57,269 nucleotides of DNA from Gammaproteobacteria bacterium UBA5078. Lineage in GTDB: Bacteria > Pseudomonadota > Gammaproteobacteria > Pseudomonadales > Pseudohongiellaceae. The position numbers and the translations under genes were made by a program. This document shows, in pieces, positions 24,786-33,314 of the stretch; the stretch's first letter is position 1, and each line of letters opens with the position of its first letter. Location of the stretch: the NCBI GenBank assembly GCA_002416505.1, contig DIAM01000022.1, positions 1 to 57,269 of the forward strand, read 5' to 3'. The notes under the pieces were generated by a model. It searched no databases and was not told the DNA's origin. It saw only the letters and a program-made list of their open reading frames with translations.

Positions 24786-25142
24786 ATGACATTCTCCATT
24801 CATCGTCAGCTCATCAAAACACCTCAGGGAAAAATAAAGTATTGGCGACCTAAAGAGGTAGGGCGTGAACATTACCATGTAGGGATATGGGTAGAGGCCT
24901 CAGAGGATGAGCTAGATACATTGGAATTTGTTGAATATAAGCTCCATGCGTCGTTCAAGAAGCCGAACCGAATATCGCGTGCGCGAGGCAATAAGTTTTC
25001 AATTACCGTATGGACATGGGGGATGTTTAGTATCGAGGTGATCTTGCATTTCAAGAATGGCGAGATTAAGCAAATTCCATACTACCTAAGCTATGACCTG
25101 CCAGCGGACAATGGTGAAAATTATACTGAAGTAGAGGCCTGA
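24786..25142 (+). CDS. pYEATS-like domain protein
   Basis: The 118-residue product resembles the prokaryotic YEATS domain: VEYKLHASFKKPNR (about 49-62), then FSITVWTWGMFSIEVILHF (about 71-89), matching the Y.LHPSF..P and GWG.F.I patterns of the YEATS sandwich. Eukaryotic YEATS domains read acyl-lysines; prokaryotic ones are found next to two- or three-TM effectors in predicted conflict systems. The gene is 10 bases after the SLATT-like gene and they are probably co-translated. The ORF is open upstream but ATG 24786 follows the previous stop well. Confidence 0.6.
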   Translation: MTFSIHRQLIKTPQGKIKYWRPKEVGREHYHVGIWVEASEDELDTLEFVEYKLHASFKKPNRISRARGNKFSITVWTWGMFSIEVILHFKNGEIKQIPYYLSYDLPADNGENYTEVEA

Positions 25143-25240
25143 CAATTAATTCGTCTACTTGTGTTTGTTGGCAGGGCGCGTTCTATTCAAGAGAGTGGTA
25201 TTTGAAGTTTCGTGTGCCTCTATTAAGCGCTAAGGTGAAA

Positions 25241-25585
25241 ATGATAAGACTAATAGTATTGTCGCCCCTATTGATGTTGCTTTCTTGTTCCGTAATCAGG
25301 GTTTCCACTATGGAGGATGTCAAAGTATATAGAAAAATAGGCTTCTTTAATGTGATAGATCCTCCCGATACTGGCGCATACGTAGAATCAAGTTTTGTTG
25401 GTATTGGATTCGCAGATGATGACCTTGTGCTAGGGTATAAAAAATCGAAAACAGTAGTTCTGCAAGACGATTTCTGCACGGTATTCATTGATGAAAAATC
25501 CGCTATCGAGATATCAGTAGTTAGTTATCTTAAAAGTCTTAACTGCAATTTTATCTATGCACAAGGGGAACCTGTTAATGAATAA
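25241..25585 (+). CDS. Small predicted lipoprotein, unknown
   Basis: The 114-residue product has a signal with lipobox MLLSC (Cys17) and no recognised domain. One late Cys (DDFCTVF) and another near the end could form a disulfide. ATG 25241 with AAGGTG upstream fits a lipoprotein signal better than TTG 25202. It overlaps the next gene by 8 bases, so the two are translationally coupled. Confidence 0.7.
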   Translation: MIRLIVLSPLLMLLSCSVIRVSTMEDVKVYRKIGFFNVIDPPDTGAYVESSFVGIGFADDDLVLGYKKSKTVVLQDDFCTVFIDEKSAIEISVVSYLKSLNCNFIYAQGEPVNE

Positions 25586-26621
25586 TAAAGCCTGTTTTCT
25601 CCTAGTTTTCATATGCTCTAATCTAATGGCTTGCGCAGTAGGCAAGGAAAGTATCCTGTTTGTTACGAAAACATCGATAGCCGTTGATGTCGACACGAAT
25701 CCACCGACGTTTGATGTTGGTTATGGACGGTATGAAGGCAGCATTGCGCCGGTTGTAACCAGTGGCGAGGTACTTCCCTTACTCTCCAGTATAAGTGCCG
25801 ATGCGGGTATCAACTCTAAAGTCTTTGGGTCTGGTGTTGCTCAGAATTTCGGAGTTGGAAATGCCGCAGTAATTATGAGTCAGTATTTGGGCTCTCAGGC
25901 AAATCCGGTTGATAACTCAAGTACTAGTTTCGCCACTCTAGTCGCGGCACCCGCAAGTGTTACGGGTAGCACAGCGACAGGGAGGCGCTATTTCTTTGGT
26001 ACTAAAACCACCGTCGGTTTCACAACAAGTTTCGCACCAGAGCGTGGTTTTTCTCCAGATAGCATCTCTCTAGGCTATAAGCGCAAGGAATTCGCGTACG
26101 TGCCGATTAGGCAGAACGGTACAGGAGCCGAAACAAGACTATCTATCCCTTCGATGCTAGCCACTTCAGGAACATCCACTAGCGCGGGAGTGAATCAATC
26201 GGGATTCTCTACAAGTCAGTTTTACGCAACAGGCATGGCTGCTAACTATTTGGCGGCACATCCAGTCATTAGAAACTCGGTGATCTCGAAGATTATTGGA
26301 GATGAGAAAATATCCGATAAGTTAGAGGCGGCGGAGAAGACGGCTATCGGAGAGATCGATATGTTGCGATTAGAGGCAGAGATAGCGACGTTGAAGGCAG
26401 GCACTATAATTGATGGGCTCGCTCCCGGCGATCTCGATGGCGCACTTCAATCGATGAAGCTTGCTGGAATTACGGACTCTAGCGATGCTTTCAGGGATAT
26501 CGATAACGATGGCACGATCTCGGATGAGGAGAAGCGCGCTCGCTTGAAGAGTCTATCTTATGCCTTTGGTGACGAAGAGTTGCTGGCTAAGATTAACCAA
26601 TGGGTTTCTGACAATAACTAA
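25578..26621 (+). CDS. Predicted lipoprotein with EF-hand-like segment
   Basis: The 347-residue product starts with a lipoprotein-type signal (lipobox NLMAC). A beta-rich, Ser/Thr/Gly-rich middle (about 25-215) follows, then a helical C-terminal part with heptad-like acidic stretches, and DIDNDGTISDEE near residue 315, a classic EF-hand loop (D.D.DG.I..E) that should bind calcium. No family is recognised. It may be an outer-membrane-anchored accessory protein of the island. AAGGGG 7 bases before ATG 25578 supports this start. Confidence 0.7.
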   Translation: MNNKACFLLVFICSNLMACAVGKESILFVTKTSIAVDVDTNPPTFDVGYGRYEGSIAPVVTSGEVLPLLSSISADAGINSKVFGSGVAQNFGVGNAAVIMSQYLGSQANPVDNSSTSFATLVAAPASVTGSTATGRRYFFGTKTTVGFTTSFAPERGFSPDSISLGYKRKEFAYVPIRQNGTGAETRLSIPSMLATSGTSTSAGVNQSGFSTSQFYATGMAANYLAAHPVIRNSVISKIIGDEKISDKLEAAEKTAIGEIDMLRLEAEIATLKAGTIIDGLAPGDLDGALQSMKLAGITDSSDAFRDIDNDGTISDEEKRARLKSLSYAFGDEELLAKINQWVSDNN

Positions 26622-26638
26622 TCTAAAGGATACTTAAA

Positions 26639-26809
26639 ATGGCGAAAAGAAAAGTAGAGGTCGTTGTATCTAAAAAGAGTGAGGTGGAGATTAGAAAGGG
26701 ATTAAGGGAAATAGAGGAAAAAGGGGCGAGGATCACGGGTCTCGAATTGGGGAGCAAGGTTGTAGACGGTGTATCAGTGTCTATCCTAAGAGTACTATTA
26801 GAAGTATAG
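26639..26809 (+). CDS. Small basic/acidic 56-residue protein, unknown
   Basis: ATG 26639 follows AAAGGA and lies 17 bases after the upstream stop. The product (starting MAKRKVEVVVSKKSEVEIRK) is hydrophilic, rich in Lys, Glu and Val, with a beta-helix-beta pattern that could be one compact domain. No signal peptide, so it should be cytoplasmic, unlike its neighbours. Spacing and ribosome-binding site argue that it is real. Confidence 0.6.
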   Translation: MAKRKVEVVVSKKSEVEIRKGLREIEEKGARITGLELGSKVVDGVSVSILRVLLEV

Positions 26810-26956
26810 AGGAGTTAAATCTTAAGTATTGAGGTCGGCGCACTTTGCGTGAGTTCTATTTCTAATGGAAATACCCCTATTTTCCACGGGATGGGTATCA
26901 ATTGAGGTCCTAATGATTGTTCAGGAGATAAACTAAAAAATCAAAAGGAGGATCAT

Positions 26957-27622
26957 ATGAAAATCTCACTAGGTTTAATAATCTTAGTGCTTTCAGGAGC
27001 TGTGGAGGCCGTAGAATGGCTGGAGGTTAAAGACCCGGATTCACTAGAAATACAAGAGGTTGCTAGTGATCATTCTATGAGTTTCGATAACAAGACGTTT
27101 ACGTTTTATTATACGATTAAGCGCGATAGACCTCTTGATAGAAAACCTGGCGCGATTCTTGTTCAAGTTGAAAAACATTATGCGGATAACGAGCCAGTAT
27201 GGCGCGAGGGTATACGCAGTACTCTTTATTGGCGTGGCCAGTTTCCTGAACCTGCTAAAGACTTCGGCGAAGATGTACGCCTGACGCTGCGCTCTACATT
27301 CGAGAGATTTCACACATTTGGAACCGGATCGATAGAGTTGAGGAACGACTTTCACGCTTCCATACCCCCGTCTTGGCAAACAAGTGAGCCTAATACCAAG
27401 CTGCAATCCTTTAGATTTTCTGATTCGGATGACGATAAGTCGATTCAGTCGGCGAAACTAATTTATTACGACGGAATCGCGGAGGGAGGTTCAAGGCTCA
27501 ATTTCTATGTGATTGCACAAGACGCATTCGAAGAGATGACAATCACCATTACTGAGCTAAATCCACTGCCAGGAACTCCTTATGCAACTAAAACAGTGAG
27601 GATTGGAAATGCCAGACAATAG
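26957..27622 (+). CDS. Secreted protein, unknown, in the accessory island
   Basis: The 221-residue product has a signal peptide (cleavage near VEAVE) and a beta-rich body without cysteines. AAAGGAGG before ATG 26957 is among the strongest ribosome-binding sites in the window. Its end overlaps the next gene by 14 bases, so secretion of this protein and the membrane protein downstream are probably coupled. No family is recognised. Confidence 0.7.
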   Translation: MKISLGLIILVLSGAVEAVEWLEVKDPDSLEIQEVASDHSMSFDNKTFTFYYTIKRDRPLDRKPGAILVQVEKHYADNEPVWREGIRSTLYWRGQFPEPAKDFGEDVRLTLRSTFERFHTFGTGSIELRNDFHASIPPSWQTSEPNTKLQSFRFSDSDDDKSIQSAKLIYYDGIAEGGSRLNFYVIAQDAFEEMTITITELNPLPGTPYATKTVRIGNARQ

Positions 27623-28223
27623 TTTTCTAAAGCATTTCGCGAGCAGCAATTTACTCTATTGGAGACAGGGCCCTGTCGAGTTCTCTGAGTTGGCGATCCT
27701 GTTTGCCAGTAATAGCGTGCTATTGGTTTTGGCAAAATCGGCACGTATTGGGTTTGGAGGAATTAATGATGTGCTCATCGGCGTGATTATGGCCCTCATA
27801 ATCATGTTTCTTCAATACGCGGCGTCCGTTGTTGCAGCGTTGCGTCCCGGTGTGAGTAATCTCGTATCTGATGCTCCCAAGCTCGCAAAATCTATTGCGA
27901 TTACGTGGTTGATAAGCCTCATATTGTTCATGCCTAATGCAATTCCCCCATTGAGCTGGTTTGATAGCCTACCGGCATATTGGCTTGTAGCGGTAGTGCA
28001 TGCCGGTGGGGCGACCCTTGTTCTGGGATGTTATTCTTACTTCATAGTGAAAGATGCGGATAACGGGCATGTCGTCGAGTCGAAAACTCGCATTCAACTT
28101 GTCGTGTGGGGACTATTCAATTTTGTCGTATGCAGTGTCTTGTTTAATCTATTCGTGCTTAGCGAACTGACACACAATTGGTTGCTCAATAATTTGGATG
28201 CTCTGGTAGGGTATCTTCAATAA
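27609..28223 (+). CDS. Polytopic membrane protein, unknown
   Basis: The 204-residue product has about five hydrophobic segments (roughly 20-40, 50-75, 95-112, 122-143 and 160-185) and a short cytoplasmic-type N-terminus. It resembles Yip1-like membrane proteins in size only; I cannot name a family. It overlaps the secreted-protein gene and ends the island. ATG 27609 with GAGG upstream is chosen over TTG 27603. Confidence 0.7.
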   Translation: MPDNSFLKHFASSNLLYWRQGPVEFSELAILFASNSVLLVLAKSARIGFGGINDVLIGVIMALIIMFLQYAASVVAALRPGVSNLVSDAPKLAKSIAITWLISLILFMPNAIPPLSWFDSLPAYWLVAVVHAGGATLVLGCYSYFIVKDADNGHVVESKTRIQLVVWGLFNFVVCSVLFNLFVLSELTHNWLLNNLDALVGYLQ

Positions 28224-28294
28224 CAGATATTGAGTGAGTGTACATATAATCTAGGTGAGAACCATTTGTCGTTATGCACGCAGCGCTATATCGA

Positions 28295-28368
28295 ACAAAG
28301 GGGTCGACCAAAGGGGTCAGAGTAACATGAAGATTCAATAGTCTAGTTACTCTTTCCGCTTTTGGTCG
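28295..28368. repeat. Interspersed repeat, degraded inverted pair
   Basis: ACAAAGGGGTC precedes a direct copy GACCAAAGGGGTCAGAGTAA, and a diverged inverted partner (TAGTTACTCTTTCC, then GCTTTTGGTC) ends at 28368. It is the right-hand neighbour of the 24-28 kb island. The inverted arm has accumulated changes, so it is older than other pairs. Confidence 0.8.
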
Positions 28369-28441
28369 TAATCCTCTCATTCTAGCGAGCTTTTTTATAA
28401 GTAAGCTTGCCTCTCGATTTTATTGGCGCTTATCTGATTCC

Positions 28442-28621
28442 CTAATCTTCGAGTACCTGCTGAACCTCACCGATTTTCTTCTGAATTTTGCCAGCGACCT
28501 TCTCAGAACTGCCTTTGCGTTCAAGTTCCGGTTTATCTGTAAGTATTCCCGCAACCTCTTTTAACTTGCCTTTTTGTTCGAGAATTTTTCCTTCAATCTG
28601 GTTCTTCGTCGAGTTTTTCAT
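28442..28621 (-). CDS. CsbD-like stress protein (59 residues)
   Basis: On the minus strand a 59-residue frame starts at ATG 28621 and reads MKNSTKNQIEGKILEQKGK. It continues with LKEVAGILTDKPELERKGSSEKVAGKIQKKIGEV, given here in parts: LKEVAGILTD, KPELERKGS, SEKVAGKIQKKIGEV. This is the CsbD pattern: two Q.EGK/GK..KKIGEV halves around a G.LTD turn. CsbD proteins are small, abundant, disordered stress proteins of unknown role. GGACAAATTCC precedes the start. It lies between two plus-strand genes. Confidence 0.85.
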   Translation of the reverse strand: MKNSTKNQIEGKILEQKGKLKEVAGILTDKPELERKGSSEKVAGKIQKKIGEVQQVLED

Positions 28622-28680
28622 GGAATTTGTCCTTAGGCTTAATATTGGGAGTTTTTAGTCCAATTGCGCAACTCATAGAG

Positions 28681-28800
28681 ATGGCTGCGTTACTGTCTCA
28701 TTTGATAGTAGTATTAGCTGCATGCACTATCTGTGCGCTAGCGAACAACGATGGAGAAAAGGCTTTAGAGGGTAAGCCTATAAAAATGTACTCTTACTAA
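28681..28800 (+). CDS. Possible 39-residue lipoprotein or signal-bearing peptide
   Basis: ATG 28681 opens a 39-codon frame with a hydrophobic N-terminus and LAAC lipobox-like sequence, then a short hydrophilic tail. A weak AGAG precedes it. It is divergent from the CsbD-like gene and 31 bases before the next plus-strand gene. Short frames like this occur by chance, so the call is tentative. Confidence 0.3.
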   Translation: MAALLSHLIVVLAACTICALANNDGEKALEGKPIKMYSY

Positions 28801-28831
28801 ACATTGATGCCATTTACAGGGGGCTAGCCTT

Positions 28832-29314
28832 ATGCGGGGGTTCAGATCGAGAATACTGATAACGTTCATCCTCGTGATGGCGGTTCCAACGGCTTGGGCC
28901 TGTAGTGCCTGTATTAGATCTATTATGGGTCCTAGCGAGTTCGATCAGCGTAGCTGGGACAGTTCTCAGAACGTGTACGTGGGCATGGTGACCAAAGCCG
29001 AGCTTAGCTTTCCTGCCGGCTCGATGCCTGTGGTGAGCTACACACTAGTGGTGGACGAGGTCTTTAAAGGCGATCCTGCAACGTCGGGTCCTATCCAATC
29101 ATCGCGGAGTGTTCGGCCCTGGGATAGTGAGCTCGAGGAATGGGTCTGCGGGGGCGCCGAAGTCTTAGTAGGCGACCGACTGATAGTCTTCTCCAATCCT
29201 AACGAATCGGTTCACATGGGTTCGTGTTCCGCGACTCGGGTAATTGAGAAAATGAACACTTCGATGAGTGTTGAGTCCAGAGATACCCTGGATAGAGTGA
29301 GGGCGTGGCGATGA
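28832..29314 (+). CDS. Secreted protein with NTR/TIMP-like pattern
   Basis: The 160-residue product has a signal peptide (cleavage near AWA-CSAC). Its mature part starts CSACI and has a QNVYVGMVT strand, VVDEVFKGDP, VCGGAEVLVGDRLIVFS and a late Cys. This is the order seen in NTR/TIMP-like domains of bacterial proteins (C.C, V..G.V, VFKG, CG...G..YL.). The function in bacteria is unknown. The next gene starts 25 bases downstream and may be co-transcribed. Confidence 0.65.
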   Translation: MRGFRSRILITFILVMAVPTAWACSACIRSIMGPSEFDQRSWDSSQNVYVGMVTKAELSFPAGSMPVVSYTLVVDEVFKGDPATSGPIQSSRSVRPWDSELEEWVCGGAEVLVGDRLIVFSNPNESVHMGSCSATRVIEKMNTSMSVESRDTLDRVRAWR

Positions 29315-29339
29315 TCGAACACAAAGTCAGGGTGAGCAG

Positions 29340-29942
29340 ATGAGCAAAGATCATTTCGAGCACAAGGCCGGTACGTATGAAAAGGACGATAATAGGGTTT
29401 CGAATGTGGGGAACATCGCCAATTCTATAATCGCAAGCGTGAGCCTCGATCGAAACATGCAGCTGATGGATTTCGGTTCCGGTACCGGGTTATTGCTGGA
29501 GCGCATTGCGCCATTCGTTAAAAAGATCACTGCTGTCGATATTTCAAAATCGATGAATGCTCAGCTTGCCAAGAAACAAGCGAGCCTTGGCTGTGAGATT
29601 GAGATTCTAGAGATCGACCTAGCAGCTGCAGATATTTGCCAAAAATATGATGGCATCATCTCTTCTATGACCATGCATCACGTCAAAGATACCGAGGCGA
29701 TGTTCGGTAAGTTTCATGCCCTGCTGAACGAGGGCGGATTCATCGCAATATCCGATCTGGATAGTGAAGACGGAAGTTTCCACACCGAAGACACGGGTGT
29801 CTACCACTCAGGTTTCGCTCGAGACTCGATTGCGCAAGCGGCGCAACGCGCTGGATTTCGAGATATTGAAGTCAAAGATGCCAGCGTCGTGCGTAAACCC
29901 CATGGAGAGTATCCGGTGTTTTTGCTAACCGCGAAGAAATAA
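29340..29942 (+). CDS. Class I SAM-dependent methyltransferase
   Basis: The 200-residue protein has the methyltransferase core: LMDFGSGTGLL (motif I, about 40-50), AVDIS (motif II), then YDGIISSMTMHHV (motif IV, about 105-117) and LLNEGGFIAISDL. SAM is the expected cofactor; the target is unknown, perhaps a small molecule. GGGTGAG upstream of ATG 29340 is a fair ribosome-binding site. Confidence 0.9.
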   Translation: MSKDHFEHKAGTYEKDDNRVSNVGNIANSIIASVSLDRNMQLMDFGSGTGLLLERIAPFVKKITAVDISKSMNAQLAKKQASLGCEIEILEIDLAAADICQKYDGIISSMTMHHVKDTEAMFGKFHALLNEGGFIAISDLDSEDGSFHTEDTGVYHSGFARDSIAQAAQRAGFRDIEVKDASVVRKPHGEYPVFLLTAKK

Positions 29943-29953
29943 GCGAGCAAAAA

Positions 29954-30085
29954 TCAAAGGGGTCAGAGTAATTTGATGGATCAAAAATCAAAGGGGTCAG
30001 AGTAATTTGAAAGTGCATAGATCAAATTACTCTGACCCCTTTGATTAAAAGTGCATAGATCAAATTACTCTGACCCCTTTGATTA
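29954..30085. repeat. Interspersed repeat cluster, four copies
   Basis: Two direct copies (29954-29978, 29988-30010) are followed by two inverted copies (30021-30046, 30059-30085). The inverted copies lie within a 38-bp tandem duplication that includes AAAGTGCATAGATC. The whole could fold as two nested long hairpins. It begins 12 bases after the methyltransferase stop. Confidence 0.93.
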
Positions 30086-30230
30086 GAAGCATCGCCATGT
30101 GCGGAAAGGATGCCCCGGCTTGCGGCCTGCCGGGCTCTGGCGTAGTCTTTAGTGATGGAAGGGGGTGAGTTGTCCGGCGCTGGAACTCTGAGCTCCCTAA
30201 TACCTCATCCCTATACTCAGAGTACATTGA

Positions 30231-31856
30231 ATGCCCGATACCGACGGCCTCGTTGCCCTAAGTTTCTATTTCCAAAAAACTGATCTGCTAATCACCTTTC
30301 TTGTGATCCTCGTGGGCATCGCCTTCGGCAACCTGCGTATCAAGGGCGTCGGTTTTGGAGCGAGTGGCGTCCTAATCGCCGCGATGGTAGCGGGTTACTT
30401 CTACGCGCCAGAGCCCATTCAGATTCTGCAGGACCTAGGCATAGTCCTGTTCCTGCTCAGTGTGGGCCTAGAGGCAGGGCCTAGTTTCTTCCGGGCCTTT
30501 CGCCAGTATGGCCGCAAATACATTACCAATGTGCTGGTGCTGCTGGGCATCGCCGCGATCAATACGGTGGCCATCATCGCCATTTTCGATATTCCTATAG
30601 ACATCGGTCTAGGGCTATTCGCCGGTTCCTTCACCTCCAGCCCCGCATTGGTCAGTGTCCTGCAGTTCGGCTCCGAGAGTGAGGTGATCTTCGGCTACGG
30701 CGTGGCCTATCCCTTCGGCCTGATGGGGGTGATCCTCTTCATCAGTATCGCGATGCAGGTTTACAGAGGCCGCATGCGCGAAGAGTTAGCGGCGCGCAGC
30801 CAGATGACATCTGCTACGTATCTTGTTGAAAATAAAGATATTAGTGGGAAACTGCTGCGGGACATCGCCGCGCTGCAGGAACACAATGTGGTGGTCTCCG
30901 CCATCCTGCGTGAGAACAATCTGCGCACCGCCAGTGGCAGCACAGTCCTGCTAAAGAACGACATTCTGCGTCTGGAAGGCCGCAAAGATGACCTAGTGGT
31001 GGTGGGCAGTCTATTGGGCAGCCCCGTAGAGGAGCGCGAGAATGCGGACTCGGAGCTAGACACCCGTTCGATAGTGGTGGAGAACACGGGCATCGTGAAC
31101 CGCTCCCTCAATGATCTGGGGATTCCTCTGCTGTTCAACGTGGCGCTGACCCGAGTGGTGCGTAACAACGTGGAGTTCGTGCCCCGGGATGACCTAGTAC
31201 TGGCCTATGGCGACACAATGATGGCGGTGGGCACGCTCTACCAGTTGGAACAACTGGAGATGTATCTTGGCCATGAGCATCATTCCGTGCAACGCCGGGT
31301 GGATATCGGTTCACTGGCCGCCACCCTGTTCCTCGCGTTCGCCATCGGCGGGCTGGTAATCCCCTTGCCGGTATTGGGCAACTTTTCCCTAGGTATTGCC
31401 GGCGGGGCCCTAATCTCAGGCCTGCTCTTCGGTCACTACGGGCGCATCGGCAACTTCATCGGGCGTTTTCCGCGTAATGCCACATCGGTACTCAAGGAGT
31501 TAGGCCTAGCCCTGTTCTTTACTCAGCTGGGCTTCCAGACCGGTCAGAGCTTCGTTGAGCTACTGGACTTCTCCGCTATTTACTATGCCGTGTACGCGGT
31601 GCTGTTTGCTGTGGTGCCCATGGCGGGTAGTTTCTTGGTGGGCCATTACGTGTTGAAGATCCCCGTCAGTGAGTGCTTCGGCGTGATCTGTGGCGGCATG
31701 ACCTTTACGCCGGGGCTCGATGTGATTCGCCAGCACGATGACTCCGAACGCCCCGTCGTGGCCTATTCCTCGGTATACCCGGTGTCCCTCATCATGATCA
31801 TTCTGGTGGTGCAGGGCATGTACTTAGCCCTGACTGGGCTCGGCGTCGCGATTTAG
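30231..31856 (+). CDS. AspT/YidE/YbjL-type transporter (aspartate:alanine exchanger family)
   Basis: The 541-residue protein has two five-helix transmembrane halves (about 20-180 and 370-541) around two TrkA-C-like domains (about 200-345: two segments of the VVSAILRENNLR and GDTMMAVGTL kind). That order is the AspT family. GSFTSSPALVSVL and GGMTFTPGLDVI are the repeated pore motifs. It should be an inner-membrane exchanger or channel for a small anion. A 31-residue membrane peptide gene follows. Confidence 0.9.
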   Translation: MPDTDGLVALSFYFQKTDLLITFLVILVGIAFGNLRIKGVGFGASGVLIAAMVAGYFYAPEPIQILQDLGIVLFLLSVGLEAGPSFFRAFRQYGRKYITNVLVLLGIAAINTVAIIAIFDIPIDIGLGLFAGSFTSSPALVSVLQFGSESEVIFGYGVAYPFGLMGVILFISIAMQVYRGRMREELAARSQMTSATYLVENKDISGKLLRDIAALQEHNVVVSAILRENNLRTASGSTVLLKNDILRLEGRKDDLVVVGSLLGSPVEERENADSELDTRSIVVENTGIVNRSLNDLGIPLLFNVALTRVVRNNVEFVPRDDLVLAYGDTMMAVGTLYQLEQLEMYLGHEHHSVQRRVDIGSLAATLFLAFAIGGLVIPLPVLGNFSLGIAGGALISGLLFGHYGRIGNFIGRFPRNATSVLKELGLALFFTQLGFQTGQSFVELLDFSAIYYAVYAVLFAVVPMAGSFLVGHYVLKIPVSECFGVICGGMTFTPGLDVIRQHDDSERPVVAYSSVYPVSLIMIILVVQGMYLALTGLGVAI

Positions 31857-31927
31857 AATACCAAGAGTTCGCCCTGACGATTGCGCCGATCCGAAAAGGC
31901 AAGGGTAGGCAAGTATAGGAGTGGTGG

Positions 31928-32023
31928 ATGAAATTCATCTTGGTAAAATTTTTGCTCAGCCTCTTGGTGCTCGCAGCCATCGGCGCCATTGTCTTCTATA
32001 AAGTCACCAGTGGCAGTATGTAG
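31928..32023 (+). CDS. 31-residue single-TM peptide
   Basis: ATG 31928 follows AGGAGTGGTGG and opens a 31-codon frame whose product (starting MKFILVKFLLSLLVLAAIGA) is one hydrophobic helix with a basic N-terminus and a short tail. The strong ribosome-binding site and location 70 bases after the transporter suggest a real small membrane protein, maybe a regulator of the transporter. Confidence 0.55.
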   Translation: MKFILVKFLLSLLVLAAIGAIVFYKVTSGSM

Positions 32024-32116
32024 AAACACTGGCGAACTAATGGGGCAGTAACGCGAGGCTTGGCATAGCCATAGCTTATTTGAAAACTACAGCGCATAGG
32101 ATCGAGGGAAATTACG

Positions 32117-33226
32117 ATGGCAAGGAGCCTTTCTACATACCGCACACTTTTCCCAGTAACCGAAAAATCGGTCTATCTAAACAATGCGGCGGAATCGCCT
32201 CTGAATGCTCGGGTTCACCAGAGGCTCAATGAATATCTGCAGCTAGTAGCACAGGAGCCGCAGAACAAGCCGGAGGTCCGTGCAGTCCTGCGCACACAAC
32301 TTTCTAGCATTTTCGGCGGAGCTGCTGACGAATATGCGCTGGTCACTAGCACTGGAATCGGAATCAATATTGTCGCCTCCGGTTTCCAGTGGCGCGCCGG
32401 TGACAACGTCGTATTGCCTATAGACGAGCACTGGAACAATACATTCCCATGGCTGGCCCTGCGGGAGCGGGGCGTGGAAGTGCGTCTAGTGCCAGTGGCA
32501 GAAGATCAGCGCGTTGACCTAGATAAGATAGCGAGCATGGTGGATCACAATACGCGCATACTCTCGAGCGCCGCCGTGCGTTTCAATAGTGGATTTCGCG
32601 CCGACCTTAGATCGTTAAGCGAAATTGCCCATGCCAATGGGGCGCTCTTGATGGTGGATGGCATCCAGGGCGCGGGAGTATTTCCTATAGATGTGATCGA
32701 AGATGGCGTCGACATTTTTGCCTGTGGCGGCTTCAAATGGTTGCTGGGAATGCATGGCACGGGTTTTCTATATATCAATAAAAAGGCTCAGGAACTGGTA
32801 ACACCGGTGTTGCCGGGAATGTTTTCTGCTGAGAACCATTCGCGTGAGTTGCACTATTTTCCGGACGCGCGTCGGTATGAAACTGGCACGATTGCCTACG
32901 CACTCTTCCACGCATGGAGCGCTGGCTTAGAACTCCTTCTGGAAGTTGGTATAGCGAATATCCATGCTCATGTACTTGGACTAACCGACAGAATCATTGC
33001 CGGTTTGCGTGCCAAGAATATCGCCATCGCAACACCCATTAAGTTTGTAAATGAACGTTCTGCGATCGTTTCATTTACCATGGGCTCCGAAGTTACAAAC
33101 CAGCGCTGCTACGAAAGACTGAGAGAGCACAACGTGATTGTTGCTCTGCGTAGTGTCCATATTCGGGTAAGTCCCAACTTCTTCAACACCGAAGAAGAGA
33201 TTGACCGATTTTTAGCGCTCCTATAA
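32117..33226 (+). CDS. Aminotransferase class V-fold PLP enzyme (selenocysteine lyase/cysteine desulfurase-like)
   Basis: The 369-residue protein has the class V landmarks: YLNNAAESP near residue 20, TSTGIGINIVA (about 77-87), Asp181 in MVDGIQ and the PLP lysine Lys207 in GGFKWLLG. Such enzymes are desulfurases, isopenicillin N epimerase-like or kynureninase-like. I cannot tell which. ATG 32117 follows a weak AGGGAAAT. Its stop is 5 bases before a repeat pair. Confidence 0.85.
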   Translation: MARSLSTYRTLFPVTEKSVYLNNAAESPLNARVHQRLNEYLQLVAQEPQNKPEVRAVLRTQLSSIFGGAADEYALVTSTGIGINIVASGFQWRAGDNVVLPIDEHWNNTFPWLALRERGVEVRLVPVAEDQRVDLDKIASMVDHNTRILSSAAVRFNSGFRADLRSLSEIAHANGALLMVDGIQGAGVFPIDVIEDGVDIFACGGFKWLLGMHGTGFLYINKKAQELVTPVLPGMFSAENHSRELHYFPDARRYETGTIAYALFHAWSAGLELLLEVGIANIHAHVLGLTDRIIAGLRAKNIAIATPIKFVNERSAIVSFTMGSEVTNQRCYERLREHNVIVALRSVHIRVSPNFFNTEEEIDRFLALL

Positions 33227-33231
33227 AACAT

Positions 33232-33314
33232 GATCAAAGGGGTCAGAGTAATTTGAAAATTCACCGATCAAATTACTCTGACCCCTTTGATCCATCCACG
33301 GACCCCTTTGGTCC
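33232..33314. repeat. Interspersed repeat, inverted pair plus fragment
   Basis: A direct and an inverted copy (33232-33292) are separated by a 10-base loop, ending GATCC. Downstream, GGACCCCTTTGGTCC (33300-33314) is a separate, shorter palindrome made of the CCCCTTTG part. It begins 5 bases after the aminotransferase stop. Confidence 0.92.

Noticed and set aside
19025..30085. Possible CRISPR arrays at the clustered repeat loci
   Set aside because: Copies occur in both orientations, spacers are not of constant length, tandem copies carry identical rather than different spacers, and no cas gene is present.
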